The notes under the pieces were generated by a model that had not been told where the DNA came from, ran no database searches, and saw only the letters and a program-made list of their open reading frames with translations. A stretch of 64,000 bases of DNA from Prosthecobacter sp. (GTDB lineage: Bacteria; Verrucomicrobiota; Verrucomicrobiia; Verrucomicrobiales; Verrucomicrobiaceae), in the NCBI GenBank assembly GCA_019186985.1, contig JABARQ010000016.1, forward strand, positions 62,001-126,000, given 5' to 3'. Shown here piece by piece: positions 18,747 through 27,992 of the stretch. The position numbers were made by a program, and so were the translations under genes. Position 1 is the stretch's first letter. Each line of letters begins with the position of its first letter.

Positions 18747-19712
18747 ATGCGCATCCTTTCCGGCCTCCAACCCAGCGGACGTCTCCACATCGGCAACTAC
18801 TTCGGCATGATGGAGTCGGCCCTGAAGCTGCAGCATGAAGGCGACGCCTACTACTTCATCGCCGACTACCACTCGCTGACCAGCGTCCATGACGGCAGGC
18901 TGCTGCGCGACCATGTCCGCAACCTCGCCATCGACTTCCTTGCCTGCGGCCTCGACCCCTCCAGGTGCGTCTTCTTCCGCCAAAGCGACATCCCGGAGCA
19001 CACCGAACTGGCCTGGATCCTCAGCACGGTGACGCCCATGGGCCTGCTCGAGCGCTGCCACAGCTACAAGGACAAGGTGGCCCGCGGCATCCACGCCTCC
19101 CATGGCCTCTTCGCCTACCCCGTCCTCATGGCGGCGGACATCCTCATCTATGACAGCGACATCGTCCCCGTCGGCAGGGACCAGAAGCAGCATGTCGAGG
19201 TCACCCGCGACATCGCCATCAAGATGAACGAGGCCTTTGGCGAAGGCCTGCTCAAGCTGCCCCAGCCCCGCATCCGCGAGGAAACCGCCGTGGTGCCCGG
19301 CCTCGACGGCCAGAAGATGAGCAAAAGCTACGACAACACCATCCAGCTCTTCGAGGAGCTGCCAGCGCTGAAGAAGAAGATCATGAGCATCAAGACCGAC
19401 TCCACCCCCGTGGAGGAGCCCAAGCCGGTCGAGGACAGCAGCATCCTGGCACTCTACAAGCTGGTCGCCGCTCCGGCCGATTACCAGGCCATGGTGGATG
19501 ATTTCCAGCGCGGCGGCATCGGTTATGGCGAGTTCAAGAAACGCCTCCTGCAGGCGACCACGGACTACTTCGCCCCCTTCCGGGAAAAGCGTGCGGAGAT
19601 CACGGCCAACCCAAAATTTGTCGACCAGGTCCTGGCGGAAGGTGCGGAAAAGGCGCGCGCGGTCGCCCGCAAAACCCTGGCCCGCGTCCGCGACGCCGTC
19701 GGGCTCGGTTGA
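18747..19712 (+). CDS. trpS: Tryptophanyl-tRNA synthetase
   Basis: This class I aminoacyl-tRNA synthetase of 321 residues charges tRNA-Trp. It has the HIGH-type motif HIGNYFG right after LQPSGRL, the tryptophan-pocket region (VLMAADILIYD, VGRDQKQH), and KMSKS in GQKMSKSYDN. The length is normal for bacterial TrpRS. I use the ATG at 18747 because family members start just before the ILSGxQPSG strand. An in-frame ATG at 18732 would add MTSAP. No T-box or trp leader is evident in the short upstream gap. Confidence 0.96.
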   Translation: MRILSGLQPSGRLHIGNYFGMMESALKLQHEGDAYYFIADYHSLTSVHDGRLLRDHVRNLAIDFLACGLDPSRCVFFRQSDIPEHTELAWILSTVTPMGLLERCHSYKDKVARGIHASHGLFAYPVLMAADILIYDSDIVPVGRDQKQHVEVTRDIAIKMNEAFGEGLLKLPQPRIREETAVVPGLDGQKMSKSYDNTIQLFEELPALKKKIMSIKTDSTPVEEPKPVEDSSILALYKLVAAPADYQAMVDDFQRGGIGYGEFKKRLLQATTDYFAPFREKRAEITANPKFVDQVLAEGAEKARAVARKTLARVRDAVGLG

Positions 19713-19715
19713 ACC

Positions 19716-19736
19716 GCGGGCATTCCTTCAGCCCGC
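19716..19736 (+). terminator. Hairpin after trpS
   Basis: GCGGGC and GCCCGC form a 6-bp stem with a 9-base loop, four bases after the trpS stop. There is no T-tract, so it is a low-confidence terminator. Confidence 0.3.
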
Positions 19737-19773
19737 CGTTGACAGGCCGCCGTGGTGTCCTGCATCTTTCCCC

Positions 19774-20463
19774 ATGCAACCCGCGCACGCCTTTCTCCGC
19801 CTCTGCCTCATCCTGGGCGCCCTGTCGGCCTGCCACGCCGAACTCGTCACGGAGTCGCCCGTCATCGAGCTGAAGCCGAAGCCCGAGGACGAGGTGATCA
19901 CCACCGACTTCGTGTTTCACAACAAGGGCGCCAGGCCTGTGCGGGTGCTGACAATCGACAGCGCCTGCAGCTGCCTCAGCGCCTCGCTCGACAAGGCCGT
20001 TTACATGCCTGGGGAAAAGGGCGTCGGGAAGGCGGAGTTCAAGATCTCCAGCTTCATCGGCCGTCATGAGAAGAGCGTGCATGTGCAGACGGATGACCCG
20101 GCCCAGCCGGAGTGGGTGATCAACTTCGCCATCGAGGTGCCGGAGGTGATCAAGATCGAGCCCAAGACCCTGCAATGGTGGCTGGGGGATGCGGCGGAAA
20201 CCAAGGTGACCCGGGTGACGATGATGGGGAATGAGCCGATGAAGATCACCGGCATCACCTCCACCCGGGAGCGGGTGGAGTTTTCCTGGAAGGAGATCAC
20301 GCCGGGCAGGGAGTATGAAGTGACCGTGAAGCCGAAGGACACGGCGGAGGTCATGCTGGGCGCGCTGAAGATCGAGACGGACAGCAAGATCCCCAAGTAC
20401 CAGCGGCAGCTCGCCTTCTTCTCCGTTTATCGGAAACCGGCCGGCGGAGCAGAGAACCCATGA
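19774..20463 (+). CDS. DUF1573-family exported protein
   Basis: This 229-residue protein has a signal peptide ending near LGALSACHAE. The Cys in SACHA could alternatively mark a lipobox. The next 100 residues show the DUF1573 pattern: a 'TTDFVFHNKGARPVRV' strand, then CSCLS, then a beta-sandwich resembling ASPM/SPD2/Hydin Ig folds. The rest is a second beta-rich segment. Its TGA overlaps the ATG of the rhodanese gene (ATGA at 20460-20463), so the two are translated together. In Verrucomicrobia and Bacteroidetes this family often neighbours sulfur or thioredoxin-like genes. Exact function is unknown. Confidence 0.82.
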   Translation: MQPAHAFLRLCLILGALSACHAELVTESPVIELKPKPEDEVITTDFVFHNKGARPVRVLTIDSACSCLSASLDKAVYMPGEKGVGKAEFKISSFIGRHEKSVHVQTDDPAQPEWVINFAIEVPEVIKIEPKTLQWWLGDAAETKVTRVTMMGNEPMKITGITSTRERVEFSWKEITPGREYEVTVKPKDTAEVMLGALKIETDSKIPKYQRQLAFFSVYRKPAGGAENP

Positions 20464-20906
20464 AGAAGCCCCTCATCCAGGCGCTGGTGATCACGCTGCT
20501 GGCAGCCGCAGCAGCAGTGACGGCGTTCCAGTTTCATCCCCACGCCCCCGCCCTGCATGCCGTGCAGGAACCGCTCAAGGCGGACGAAGTGGGCATGAAG
20601 GAGGTGAATGAGCGCTGGAAGGGCGATGTCATCTGGCTGGACGCCCGTCCGCGAGACCAGTTCCAGCAGGAGCACATCCCCGGCGCCCGGCTTCTCAATG
20701 AGCAGGAGTTCGATTCTCTCCTGCTGGAGCTGCTGGATGAACTGCAGACGGCAGGCAGGCCCGTGGTGATCTACTGCGGCGGCCAGAAGTGCGAGGCCAG
20801 CCGCCATGTCCGGGAAAAACTGCTGACGCTGGTGCCCCTGGAGGAATGCTTCATCCTCAAGGGCGGCTGGCCGGCCTGGAAGCAGGCGCATCCGCCTGTG
20901 AAATGA
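20460..20906 (+). CDS. Membrane-anchored rhodanese-like protein
   Basis: This 148-residue protein has an N-terminal membrane anchor or uncleaved signal (LIQALVITLLAAAAAVTAF) followed by one rhodanese domain. The domain includes the substrate loop WLDARPRDQFQQEHIPGA and the active-site loop starting at Cys106 (YCGGQKCEASR), with a second Cys at 111. It would act as a periplasmic sulfurtransferase or redox partner. The four-base overlap with the upstream DUF1573 gene implies a shared role. The DoxX/MauE-like membrane gene that often completes such a set is absent here. Confidence 0.88.
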   Translation: MKKPLIQALVITLLAAAAAVTAFQFHPHAPALHAVQEPLKADEVGMKEVNERWKGDVIWLDARPRDQFQQEHIPGARLLNEQEFDSLLLELLDELQTAGRPVVIYCGGQKCEASRHVREKLLTLVPLEECFILKGGWPAWKQAHPPVK

Positions 20907-21161
20907 TGACGTCCATCGGCTCGCGCGCAAAGACTGGACTGGCAGTCGAATCCCCTGCGCATGCCTCCGGCAGCGCACACAGACCGGATCTCCGAAAGAA
21001 TGCCTGAAATGACCGGCGGACGCAGCGGCTTCCGTGGCTTGGAAAAAGCGCGGAGGCTCTTGGGACGCTGGCTGACATGTCCATGAAGCCGCCCCGGCCT
21101 GATGCCTGAGCCGTCAAAAGAGGCTTCCCTGGTTCGGGGAAAACTGCCAGGTTTGCCGGTC

Positions 21162-22271
21162 ATGCCCCCGATGTGCCGCCTTCTTGTTCTGACGCTTGCC
21201 CTCGCCACCCTTGTCCCGACGGCTGTTTCTGCTCAAAGGTCAGCGGCGGTGATTTCACCGGAGGCAGATGAATCGGGCGGGGTGACCTTCCGGCTGCGCG
21301 CCGGCAAGGCACAGGAAGTCATCCTGCGCGGCCAGTGGACCAAGGAACCGCTGCCGATGACCCGCGAAACCGACGGCCTCTGGCAGGTCACCGTGCCCGC
21401 CATCCCGGCCGGCGTGTGGGAGTACAGCTTCGTCGTCGACGGCCTGACGATCACGGATCCGGCCAATCCTGAGCAGAAGCCTCAGCGCACCTCGACCGCC
21501 AGCATCCTGCACATTCCCGGCAGTCCTCCCAACCCCTGGGATTTCCAGGATGTGCCCCATGGCTCGGTGCATCAGCACAGCTACCTCTCCAAATCTCTCG
21601 GACGTCGTCGTGAAGCCTGGGTTTACACGCCGCCCGGCTATGAGAAGGACACTGCGGCGACCTGCCCGCTGCTCGTCCTCCAGCACGGCTCCGGCGACCG
21701 CCACGACGGCTGGGTCACCCATGGTCGTGCACACTGGATCCTCGACAACCTCATCGCCCAACAAAAAGCACAACCCATGATCGTGCTCATGATCGACGGC
21801 CATCCCCTCGGCATGGTGCCGCGTGACATGACCGACCGCCGCGCCGCCTCGCTCCAGGCCTTCAAGACCGAACTGCTCGACGAGGCCCTGCCGCTGGTGC
21901 AGGACCATTACAGGGTGAAGCCGGAGCCCGCCCAGCGCGCCATCGCCGGCCTCAGCATGGGCGGCTGGCAGGCCCTCAGCACCGGCATGACCCGCCTGGA
22001 CCAATTTGCCACCATCGGCTCCTTCAGCGGCGCCGTGGATGAAAAGGAGATCCAGCAGGCGCTCGACCAGCCCCAGCAGACCAACGACCGGCTCAGGCTG
22101 CTCTGGATCGCCTGCGGTGAGAAGGATTTCCTGCTTGACCGCAACCTCCAGCTCATCGGGCTCCTCAAGGCCAAGGGCATCCGCCATGAATGGCATCTCA
22201 CCGCCGGCGACCATTCCTGGCCGGTGTGGCGGAACTACCTCGTGGACTTTGCGCAGAAGCTGTTTCGTTAG
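21162..22271 (+). CDS. Secreted alpha/beta-hydrolase esterase (esterase D/Fes type) with N-terminal CBM48-like domain
   Basis: This 369-residue protein has a signal peptide (LLVLTLALATLVPTAVSA). An N-terminal early-set Ig/CBM48-like domain (about 30-110; FRLRAGKAQEVILRG, GVWEYSFVVDG) precedes a putative-esterase alpha/beta-hydrolase domain. The nucleophile is in GLSMGGW, the acid is likely in CGEKDFLL, and His is in AGDHSWPVW. This pairing is common in feruloyl/acetyl-xylan esterases and enterobactin esterase relatives. A role in releasing ester groups from plant polysaccharide is plausible in this degradative context. Starts at 21102 or 21171 are possible. The 255-base gap before it holds no recognised element. 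Confidence 0.85.
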   Translation: MPPMCRLLVLTLALATLVPTAVSAQRSAAVISPEADESGGVTFRLRAGKAQEVILRGQWTKEPLPMTRETDGLWQVTVPAIPAGVWEYSFVVDGLTITDPANPEQKPQRTSTASILHIPGSPPNPWDFQDVPHGSVHQHSYLSKSLGRRREAWVYTPPGYEKDTAATCPLLVLQHGSGDRHDGWVTHGRAHWILDNLIAQQKAQPMIVLMIDGHPLGMVPRDMTDRRAASLQAFKTELLDEALPLVQDHYRVKPEPAQRAIAGLSMGGWQALSTGMTRLDQFATIGSFSGAVDEKEIQQALDQPQQTNDRLRLLWIACGEKDFLLDRNLQLIGLLKAKGIRHEWHLTAGDHSWPVWRNYLVDFAQKLFR

Positions 22272-22282
22272 GCGGCTGAAGC

Positions 22283-23416
22283 TCAGTCCAGCGCCAGGAA
22301 CCGCACGCACACCGCTCCGCCGACGGCGACCTTACGCCCCGTGAAGCTCAGGCGGCCGCTTTCAGCGTCCACCTTGAAAAGAGCGGCGGTGTTGCTGTCC
22401 TGGTGCGCCACGATCATCCACCGGCCCGAGGGATCGAGACAGAAGTTCCTCGGAATCCTGCCCTCGGCCGGTACGTTCTGAATCAGCTTCAGCCGTCCGG
22501 TGGAGGGATCACAGGTGAACACGGCGAGGGTGTCATGCGTGCGGTTGGAAACATAGACGAAACGCCCGTTCGGGTGCGCCACGGTCTCCGCCGTGCTGAA
22601 GCCTTCCTTCCCACGGTCGGCCTCGGGCAGCGTTGAAACAGTCTCCACCTCCTTCAGCGAACCCGCGGCGGCGTCATAGGCAAAGGAGGTCACGGTCATC
22701 AGCATCTCGTTGTTCACGAAGGCGAACCTGCCGTTCGGATGGAAGGCGAAATGACGCGGCCCACTGCCGGGAGGAACGGTGGCAAAACCCTGGCTGGTGA
22801 TCGTGCCGGCGGCAGGGTCCGCCTTGTAGGCCAGCACCTTGTCCAGGCCGAGGTCGCAGGCGAAGGCGAAGCGGTTGTCGGGGCTGAAGTTCATGCTGTG
22901 CGCATGAGGCCCGGCCTGGCGCTTCGGATTCACGCCCGAGCCCTCATGCTGGACGAACGACCTCGCCTCGCTCAGCGCGCCGTTTTCCAGGATGGAATAA
23001 CTGGCGACGCTGCCGCCCCCGTAGTTCGCCACCACGGCCATCGACCCGGTGCGGTCCACGGAGACGTGGCAGGGGCCCGGGCCCACGGACGACACCTGGT
23101 TGATGAGCGAAAGCCTGCCGTCGGAGGGCGCGATGCTGAAGGCGCCGACCGCACCGCCCTTCTGCCCGGGCGCGCCCATTTCACCGACGGCATAGAGCCA
23201 TTTTTTGTTAGGGTGAAGCGCCAGGAAGCTCGGGCTGGCCGTCTCCGCGGCGAGCTCGGCCTCGCCAAGCACGCCTTTTTCAGCGTCGAAGCGCGAAACA
23301 TAAACACCCTTGCTGCCGGACTTGGCGTTCGTGTAGCAGCCAAAATAAACCAGGTGGGAGTCGCCGGCCTGGAGCAGGGATGCGGCGAGGATCAGGGGAA
23401 GGAAGGGACGGATCAT
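22283..23416 (-). CDS. Exported lactonase-type seven-bladed beta-propeller (6-phosphogluconolactonase-like)
   Basis: This 377-residue protein is related to the YbhE/Pgl beta-propeller lactonases. Repeated blade motifs carry the fingerprint, including FLALHPNKKWLYAVGE, CHVSVDRTGSMAVVANYGGGS, HSMNFSPDNRFAFACDLGLDK and FCLDPSGRWMIVAHQDSN. A signal peptide (MIRPFLPLILAASLLQAG) places it outside the cytoplasm. It is therefore unlikely to act in the cytoplasmic pentose phosphate pathway and may hydrolyse extracytoplasmic sugar lactones. The start at 23416 is preferred over 23437. It converges on the esterase gene with only 11 bases between stops. Confidence 0.87.
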   Translation of the reverse strand: MIRPFLPLILAASLLQAGDSHLVYFGCYTNAKSGSKGVYVSRFDAEKGVLGEAELAAETASPSFLALHPNKKWLYAVGEMGAPGQKGGAVGAFSIAPSDGRLSLINQVSSVGPGPCHVSVDRTGSMAVVANYGGGSVASYSILENGALSEARSFVQHEGSGVNPKRQAGPHAHSMNFSPDNRFAFACDLGLDKVLAYKADPAAGTITSQGFATVPPGSGPRHFAFHPNGRFAFVNNEMLMTVTSFAYDAAAGSLKEVETVSTLPEADRGKEGFSTAETVAHPNGRFVYVSNRTHDTLAVFTCDPSTGRLKLIQNVPAEGRIPRNFCLDPSGRWMIVAHQDSNTAALFKVDAESGRLSFTGRKVAVGGAVCVRFLALD

Positions 23417-23481
23417 GGAAGGCTGCAAGGTTGTCAAAGTACGCCGGACTTCGTCAATCCCATCAGCTGAATCCTGGAGGC

Positions 23482-24177
23482 TCAGCCCTGCGGACTGGAA
23501 ATGACCTCGGCCCCATGCGGTGCGCCGAGCCGTGGAGAAGCGCCCAGCTTTGGCAGGAGAACCTGACGCGCGGCGTGAACATGCCTCCGTCTGGCCATGC
23601 CGCCCACCAGCCAGGCCAGCACGGCGCCAGCAAGCAGGAGGCCGGCAAAGGCCCGCAGCATGCGGCCGCAGTCACGGGTGAAAAGGTTCGCGGTCATGGC
23701 CTCGCGCGACTTCATGCCGGCGATGCCCCTGAGCAGAATCGCGGCCGCCTCGGCCAGGCGCGTCTCCGCAGGCTTCTTCCTGTCGGTCATGACCTCGTGC
23801 AGGCTCGTGTGCAGCTGATAGATGCCGGCGGATGGCAGCATCTCCCAGAGTCCGGGCGAGATGCTCGTGTACTCCCTGTCGGAGGAGCGGTCGTAAAGGA
23901 TGAGCACGGCATCCCTGGTTCCGCTCCAGGCCTGCCGCAGCAGACGCGCCCGGCCCTTCAGGCCGCCGGCCTGCATTTGAAAGGTCTCGGCCACCAGCCA
24001 GACATCGATGCCGTGCCGCGCCCTGAAGGCCGCCATCTCCGCCGCCAGGCCCTGGCGCGCATCCGCCGCCAGGGCGCGCGTGTCATCACGGATGCCGTCC
24101 ACGGGTGCAGGCCCGGCCTCCTGGGCGGAAAGACCGGCCAGGCCGCCAACCAACAATGCGAGCAGCAGACGAAGCAT
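23482..24177 (-). CDS. TPM-domain membrane protein
   Basis: This 231-residue protein has a signal peptide (MLRLLLALLVGGLAGLSA). Residues about 35-160 fit the TPM fold (TPM_phosphatase/DUF477). Examples are GIDVWLVAETFQ, a DAVLILYDRSSDREY strand-turn and a downstream helix. A transmembrane helix (AFAGLLLAGAVLAWLVGGMA) follows, with a short basic cytoplasmic tail. The family includes thylakoid Psb27-like proteins and bacterial envelope proteins of unclear activity. The acidic Asp pair typical of calcium/phosphate-binding members is only partly visible. Function is unknown. Confidence 0.7.
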   Translation of the reverse strand: MLRLLLALLVGGLAGLSAQEAGPAPVDGIRDDTRALAADARQGLAAEMAAFRARHGIDVWLVAETFQMQAGGLKGRARLLRQAWSGTRDAVLILYDRSSDREYTSISPGLWEMLPSAGIYQLHTSLHEVMTDRKKPAETRLAEAAAILLRGIAGMKSREAMTANLFTRDCGRMLRAFAGLLLAGAVLAWLVGGMARRRHVHAARQVLLPKLGASPRLGAPHGAEVISSPQG

Positions 24178-24305
24178 GAAAGCCCGATCCTAGCCCGCCA
24201 CGCCCCGTCAGGCCAGTTCAATCCCGGCCTTGTTCGCCGGCCCTGTCCTGACAGGTTGTCCACATCGCTGCAAGTCCCCCGGCTGAGGACCGTTCCTGTC
24301 CGCCC

Positions 24306-25601
24306 ATGAAACCGACCGTCCTCACCCTCCTGCTGCTCGCCGCCCGCGCCTTCGCAGGCCCTGCGGGCGAGGTTTCCGCAGCGGCCTATCCAACGATTCA
24401 GGCAGCGCTGGCGGCCAACCCAGACAGGATGGTCTTCGTGCCGCCGGGCGACCATGTCATCACCGAGAAGATCCGCATCCGGGGCGTGCGCTCGGGCTTG
24501 TACGGCCCCGGCCGCATCATTCAGAAGAACCCCGACCATCCCGTGATCGAAATCGAAAACGCCGTCGACGCCGAAGTCCGCGACATCACAATCACACGGC
24601 CGGAAGGCGCCCAGGAGACCGGCAAGGAGGGCATCCTCGCCCAGAGGTGCCGGAACCTGGTCATCGAAAACGTTCGTGTCCTGGAGAACCGCACCCGCTC
24701 CGGCGCCGTCCTGGTCACCGACAGCCAGGGCACGCGCATCAGCCGCTGCCTGGTGCGCAACTACATGCGCGTCAGCATCGACGACCGCACGCAGGGCGAC
24801 GTTTCCGGTTATGCCTTCAACTGCACCGACGGCACGGGCATCATGATACGCTACTGCACCGGCACGCTGATCGAGGGCAGCCAGGTCGTCGAGGAGACCT
24901 TCCGGCCAACACCGGAGACCAAGGAGCGGCACAAGCTGGGCAGCTTCGTGAAAAAGAACCCGCAGAAGGGGCCGCACCTCAGCCAGCAGGCCTGGGACGC
25001 CGGCTACACCGACAACTGGCGCCAGGGCAGCGCCATCCAGGTCACCGCGCCGGAGACCAGCGACTTCACACGGCTCGTGAACAACCACATTGAAAACGCC
25101 GCCCAGGGCATCGACCTGCATTGCGACCACGTCATCGTTTCAGGCAACGTCGTCAACCATGCCCACATCGGCATGAAGGCCATGCACGGCAGCCGCAACG
25201 TGCTCATCACCGGCAACCAGTTCATCCGCAACGACCTCTGGGCCATCGGCCTTATGCCAGGCGCCGCCGCCCATCCCGCCACCGACGGCAGGCAGGCCAA
25301 TGCCGACGGCGGCTCGGTGATCACCGGCAACATCATCTCCGACTTCGGCCACGGCGAGGCACACTGGATGTGGGGCATGGAGCGATCCCCGTTCAAGTTT
25401 GATGCCGGGCAGGACGCCGATGATCCGCCGCTCACCGACGTGCTCATTCAGGGCAACCTGGTCCACAATCCCGGCCCCGTGCGCTACAAGTACGCCGTCA
25501 TCATCGCCGACGAGCCAAGCCGCCCCAGGAACCTGCATTTCAGCAACAACCTGTTTCCTCCGGGCACCCAGGGCGTGAGCAACCGCGAGCTGACGCCCTG
25601 A
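24306..25601 (+). CDS. Secreted right-handed parallel beta-helix protein
   Basis: This 431-residue exported protein (MKPTVLTLLLLAARAFAG) begins with the pectate-lyase-like start YPTIQAALAANPDRMVFVPPGDH. It then shows a ladder of beta-helix rungs (VIEIENAVDAEVRDITI, NLVIENVRVLENRT, RISRCLVRNY, NVLITGNQF, VLIQGNLVHN). Such folds are polysaccharide lyases, hydrolases or epimerases. I cannot identify catalytic residues with confidence. It stands alone between divergent and convergent neighbours and fits the secreted polysaccharide-active set of the window. Confidence 0.8.
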   Translation: MKPTVLTLLLLAARAFAGPAGEVSAAAYPTIQAALAANPDRMVFVPPGDHVITEKIRIRGVRSGLYGPGRIIQKNPDHPVIEIENAVDAEVRDITITRPEGAQETGKEGILAQRCRNLVIENVRVLENRTRSGAVLVTDSQGTRISRCLVRNYMRVSIDDRTQGDVSGYAFNCTDGTGIMIRYCTGTLIEGSQVVEETFRPTPETKERHKLGSFVKKNPQKGPHLSQQAWDAGYTDNWRQGSAIQVTAPETSDFTRLVNNHIENAAQGIDLHCDHVIVSGNVVNHAHIGMKAMHGSRNVLITGNQFIRNDLWAIGLMPGAAAHPATDGRQANADGGSVITGNIISDFGHGEAHWMWGMERSPFKFDAGQDADDPPLTDVLIQGNLVHNPGPVRYKYAVIIADEPSRPRNLHFSNNLFPPGTQGVSNRELTP

Positions 25602-25628
25602 GCCGATCCGCCCGATGGACGATGTCGA

Positions 25629-26618
25629 TCAGAGTGACTTCCGCCCCTTGACGATCTCGTCGTAAATCCAGGCATAGGTCTTCTCCATGCCGTCACGGAG
25701 GCGGGTGGAGGGCTCCCAGTTGAAGACCTGCTTGATCAGCGTGTTGTCGCTGCTGCGGCCGTTCACCCCCTTGGGCGCGTCCAGCTTGTAGCTGCGCTCC
25801 AGCTTCACCCCGGCGATCTCCTCGACGATGTCCACCAGCTGGTTGATGCTCACCATCTCGGCGCTGCCGATGTTGATCGGCTCGACAAAGTCGCTGTGGG
25901 TCAGCATCTGGGTGCCCTGGACGCAGTCCGTGATGTACATGAAGCTGCGCGTCTGCCCGCCCGTGCCCCAGATGTCGATCTCATGACGGCCGCTCAGCTT
26001 CGCCATGGCGACCTTCCGGCAGACGGCCGCAGGCGCTTTCTCACGGCCGCCGTCCCAGGTGCCGTAGGGACCGTAGACGTTGTGGTAGCGGGCCACCCGC
26101 GTCTTCAGGCCGAAATCCTCGCGAAAATGACGGCACATGCGCTCGGAGAACAGCTTCTCCCAGCCATAGCCGTCTTCCGGCAAAGCTGGATAGGCATCCT
26201 CCTCCTTCAGCGGCTTCACATCATACTGCTTCTGCTTGTCGCCGTTGTAGACGCAGGCGCTGGAGGCGTAGAAGAAGCGCTCCACGCCGCAGTCGCGGGC
26301 CGCCATGCAGAGGTGCGTGTTGATCAGCACGCTCAGCATGCACAGGGCCTTGTTGTTCTCGATGAAGCCCATGCCGCCCATGTCCGCCGCCAGGTTGTAA
26401 ACCGTGTGCGCCCCCTCGGCGGCCTTCACACAGGCCTCCCGGCCCTGAAGATCCAGCACCAGGTTCTCCACGTCATCAAAGCGCTGGTACCATTGGTCGA
26501 AGGGCTTCTGGTCCACCGCCCGGATCCGGGTGAAACCCTGCGCCCTCAGGTCCGCCACGAGCGCTCCGCCGATGAATCCGCCTGCCCCGCAGACGCTGAT
26601 GAGTGGATCTTTTGCCAT
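25629..26618 (-). CDS. NAD-dependent sugar epimerase, GDP-mannose 3,5-epimerase-like
   Basis: This 329-residue extended SDR has GAGGFIGGAL as the Rossmann motif, SSACVYN carrying the catalytic Ser/Cys-type position, and YGWEK as the YxxxK pair. Several blocks closely follow plant GDP-D-mannose 3',5'-epimerase, including AADMGGMGFI, RFFYASSACVY, RYHNVYGPYGTWDGG and REKAPAAVCRK. In that enzyme the Cys in this region helps the double epimerisation leading to GDP-L-galactose. Here it would supply an activated sugar for surface polysaccharide. Specificity for GDP-mannose is inferred from these blocks. Confidence 0.82.
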   Translation of the reverse strand: MAKDPLISVCGAGGFIGGALVADLRAQGFTRIRAVDQKPFDQWYQRFDDVENLVLDLQGREACVKAAEGAHTVYNLAADMGGMGFIENNKALCMLSVLINTHLCMAARDCGVERFFYASSACVYNGDKQKQYDVKPLKEEDAYPALPEDGYGWEKLFSERMCRHFREDFGLKTRVARYHNVYGPYGTWDGGREKAPAAVCRKVAMAKLSGRHEIDIWGTGGQTRSFMYITDCVQGTQMLTHSDFVEPINIGSAEMVSINQLVDIVEEIAGVKLERSYKLDAPKGVNGRSSDNTLIKQVFNWEPSTRLRDGMEKTYAWIYDEIVKGRKSL

Positions 26619-26786
26619 GAAAATGAGAAACCTGGATTGAGGAAAGGGCCGCGATTATTGAAATCCCGACGTCGAAAGCAAGCCGCGAATCCTGAAACCC
26701 TCCCCTCACAGCGCCACCCCCGCCAAATATCCAAGGCACCGGTTGTGTTTGCCCGTACTTTCATCATTCTGCGCGCTTCGTCACCC

Positions 26787-27959
26787 ATGCTTCCCGTCCA
26801 AGAACAACTCGACATCCTCAAACGCGGCACCGTCACCATTCACAGTGAGAAGGAGCTCGCCGAAAAGCTCGCACGCGGCAGGCCGCTGCGCATCAAGCTC
26901 GGCGTTGACCCCACCTCCCCGGACATCCATCTCGGCCACGCCGTCGGCCTGCGGAAGCTGAAGCAGTTCCAGGACCTGGGCCACCACATCGTCCTCATCA
27001 TCGGCGACTTCACCGCGATGATCGGCGACCCGAGCGGCCGCTCCACCACCCGCCCGCCCCTGACGTATGACGAGGTCCTGGCCAACGCGAAGACCTACAC
27101 CGAGCAGGCCTTCCTCGTCCTCGACCGGGACCGGACCGAGGTCGTCTTCAACGGCTCCTGGTTCAAGGAGATGCCCTTCATGGAGGTGATCAGGCTCAAT
27201 GCCCGCGTCACCCTCCAGCAGATGCTTCAGCGTGAGGACTTCAAGAACCGCGTCGCCAACGGCACCGAGGTCCGCCTGCACGAGCTGCAGTACCCCATCA
27301 TGCAGGGCTGGGACAGCGTGGTGGTGCGCTCCGACGTCGAGATCGGCGGCAGCGACCAGCTCTTCAACATCCTCGTCGGACGCGACCTCCAGAAGGAAGA
27401 GGGCATGGAGCCCCAGGTCTGCATGACCCTGCCCCTGCTCGAAGGCCTCGACGGCGTGAAGAAGATGTCCAAGAGCCTCGGCAACTACGTCGGCCTCACC
27501 GACGCGCCCAAGGACATGTTCGGCAAGCTCATGAGCATCCCCGACGAGCTCATGGCCAAGTATTATCTGCTCGTGCTCGGCGAGGTCCTCGACACCGCCA
27601 TGCACCCCATGGAGGCCAAGAAGCAGCTCGCCGCCAGATGTGTCGCCGTTTACCACAGCGAGGACGCCGCCCGGGAATGCCGCGAGGACTGGGACACCCG
27701 CTTCAGCAAGCGTGACCTGGCACACGCCGAGCTGCCCGTCTTCACCCTGGGAGACCGGCACGATGTCGTAGGAGTTGTCCAGCATGCCTACCAGACGGTC
27801 TTCAGCCAGACCGTGTCCGGCAGCGAGGCACGCCGCCTTGTCCAGGGCGGCAGCATCCAGCTCAACGGTGAAAAGCTCTCCGATCCCAAGGCCGAGCCCG
27901 CCTGGGAGAGCGGCGCCGTGCTGAAGCTCGACAAGAAGCGCAGCGTCCGCCTCGCCTGA
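26787..27959 (+). CDS. tyrS: Tyrosyl-tRNA synthetase
   Basis: This 390-residue class I synthetase attaches tyrosine to tRNA-Tyr. It has the HIGH-type motif in DIHLGHAVGL, the substrate region GDFTAMIGDPSGRS, GGSDQLFNILVGRDLQ, and KKMSKSLGN. A C-terminal S4 RNA-binding domain (GSEARRLVQGGSIQLNGEKL) follows. The organisation matches the TyrZ/TyrS subgroup of about 400 residues. The ATG at 26787 gives the expected N-terminus. Upstream 168 bases separate it from the divergent epimerase gene. No tyrosine T-box is recognised. Confidence 0.95.
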   Translation: MLPVQEQLDILKRGTVTIHSEKELAEKLARGRPLRIKLGVDPTSPDIHLGHAVGLRKLKQFQDLGHHIVLIIGDFTAMIGDPSGRSTTRPPLTYDEVLANAKTYTEQAFLVLDRDRTEVVFNGSWFKEMPFMEVIRLNARVTLQQMLQREDFKNRVANGTEVRLHELQYPIMQGWDSVVVRSDVEIGGSDQLFNILVGRDLQKEEGMEPQVCMTLPLLEGLDGVKKMSKSLGNYVGLTDAPKDMFGKLMSIPDELMAKYYLLVLGEVLDTAMHPMEAKKQLAARCVAVYHSEDAARECREDWDTRFSKRDLAHAELPVFTLGDRHDVVGVVQHAYQTVFSQTVSGSEARRLVQGGSIQLNGEKLSDPKAEPAWESGAVLKLDKKRSVRLA

Positions 27960-27992
27960 CCCGTCCCGCCCACCGCGCAGCTTGAATCCTGG

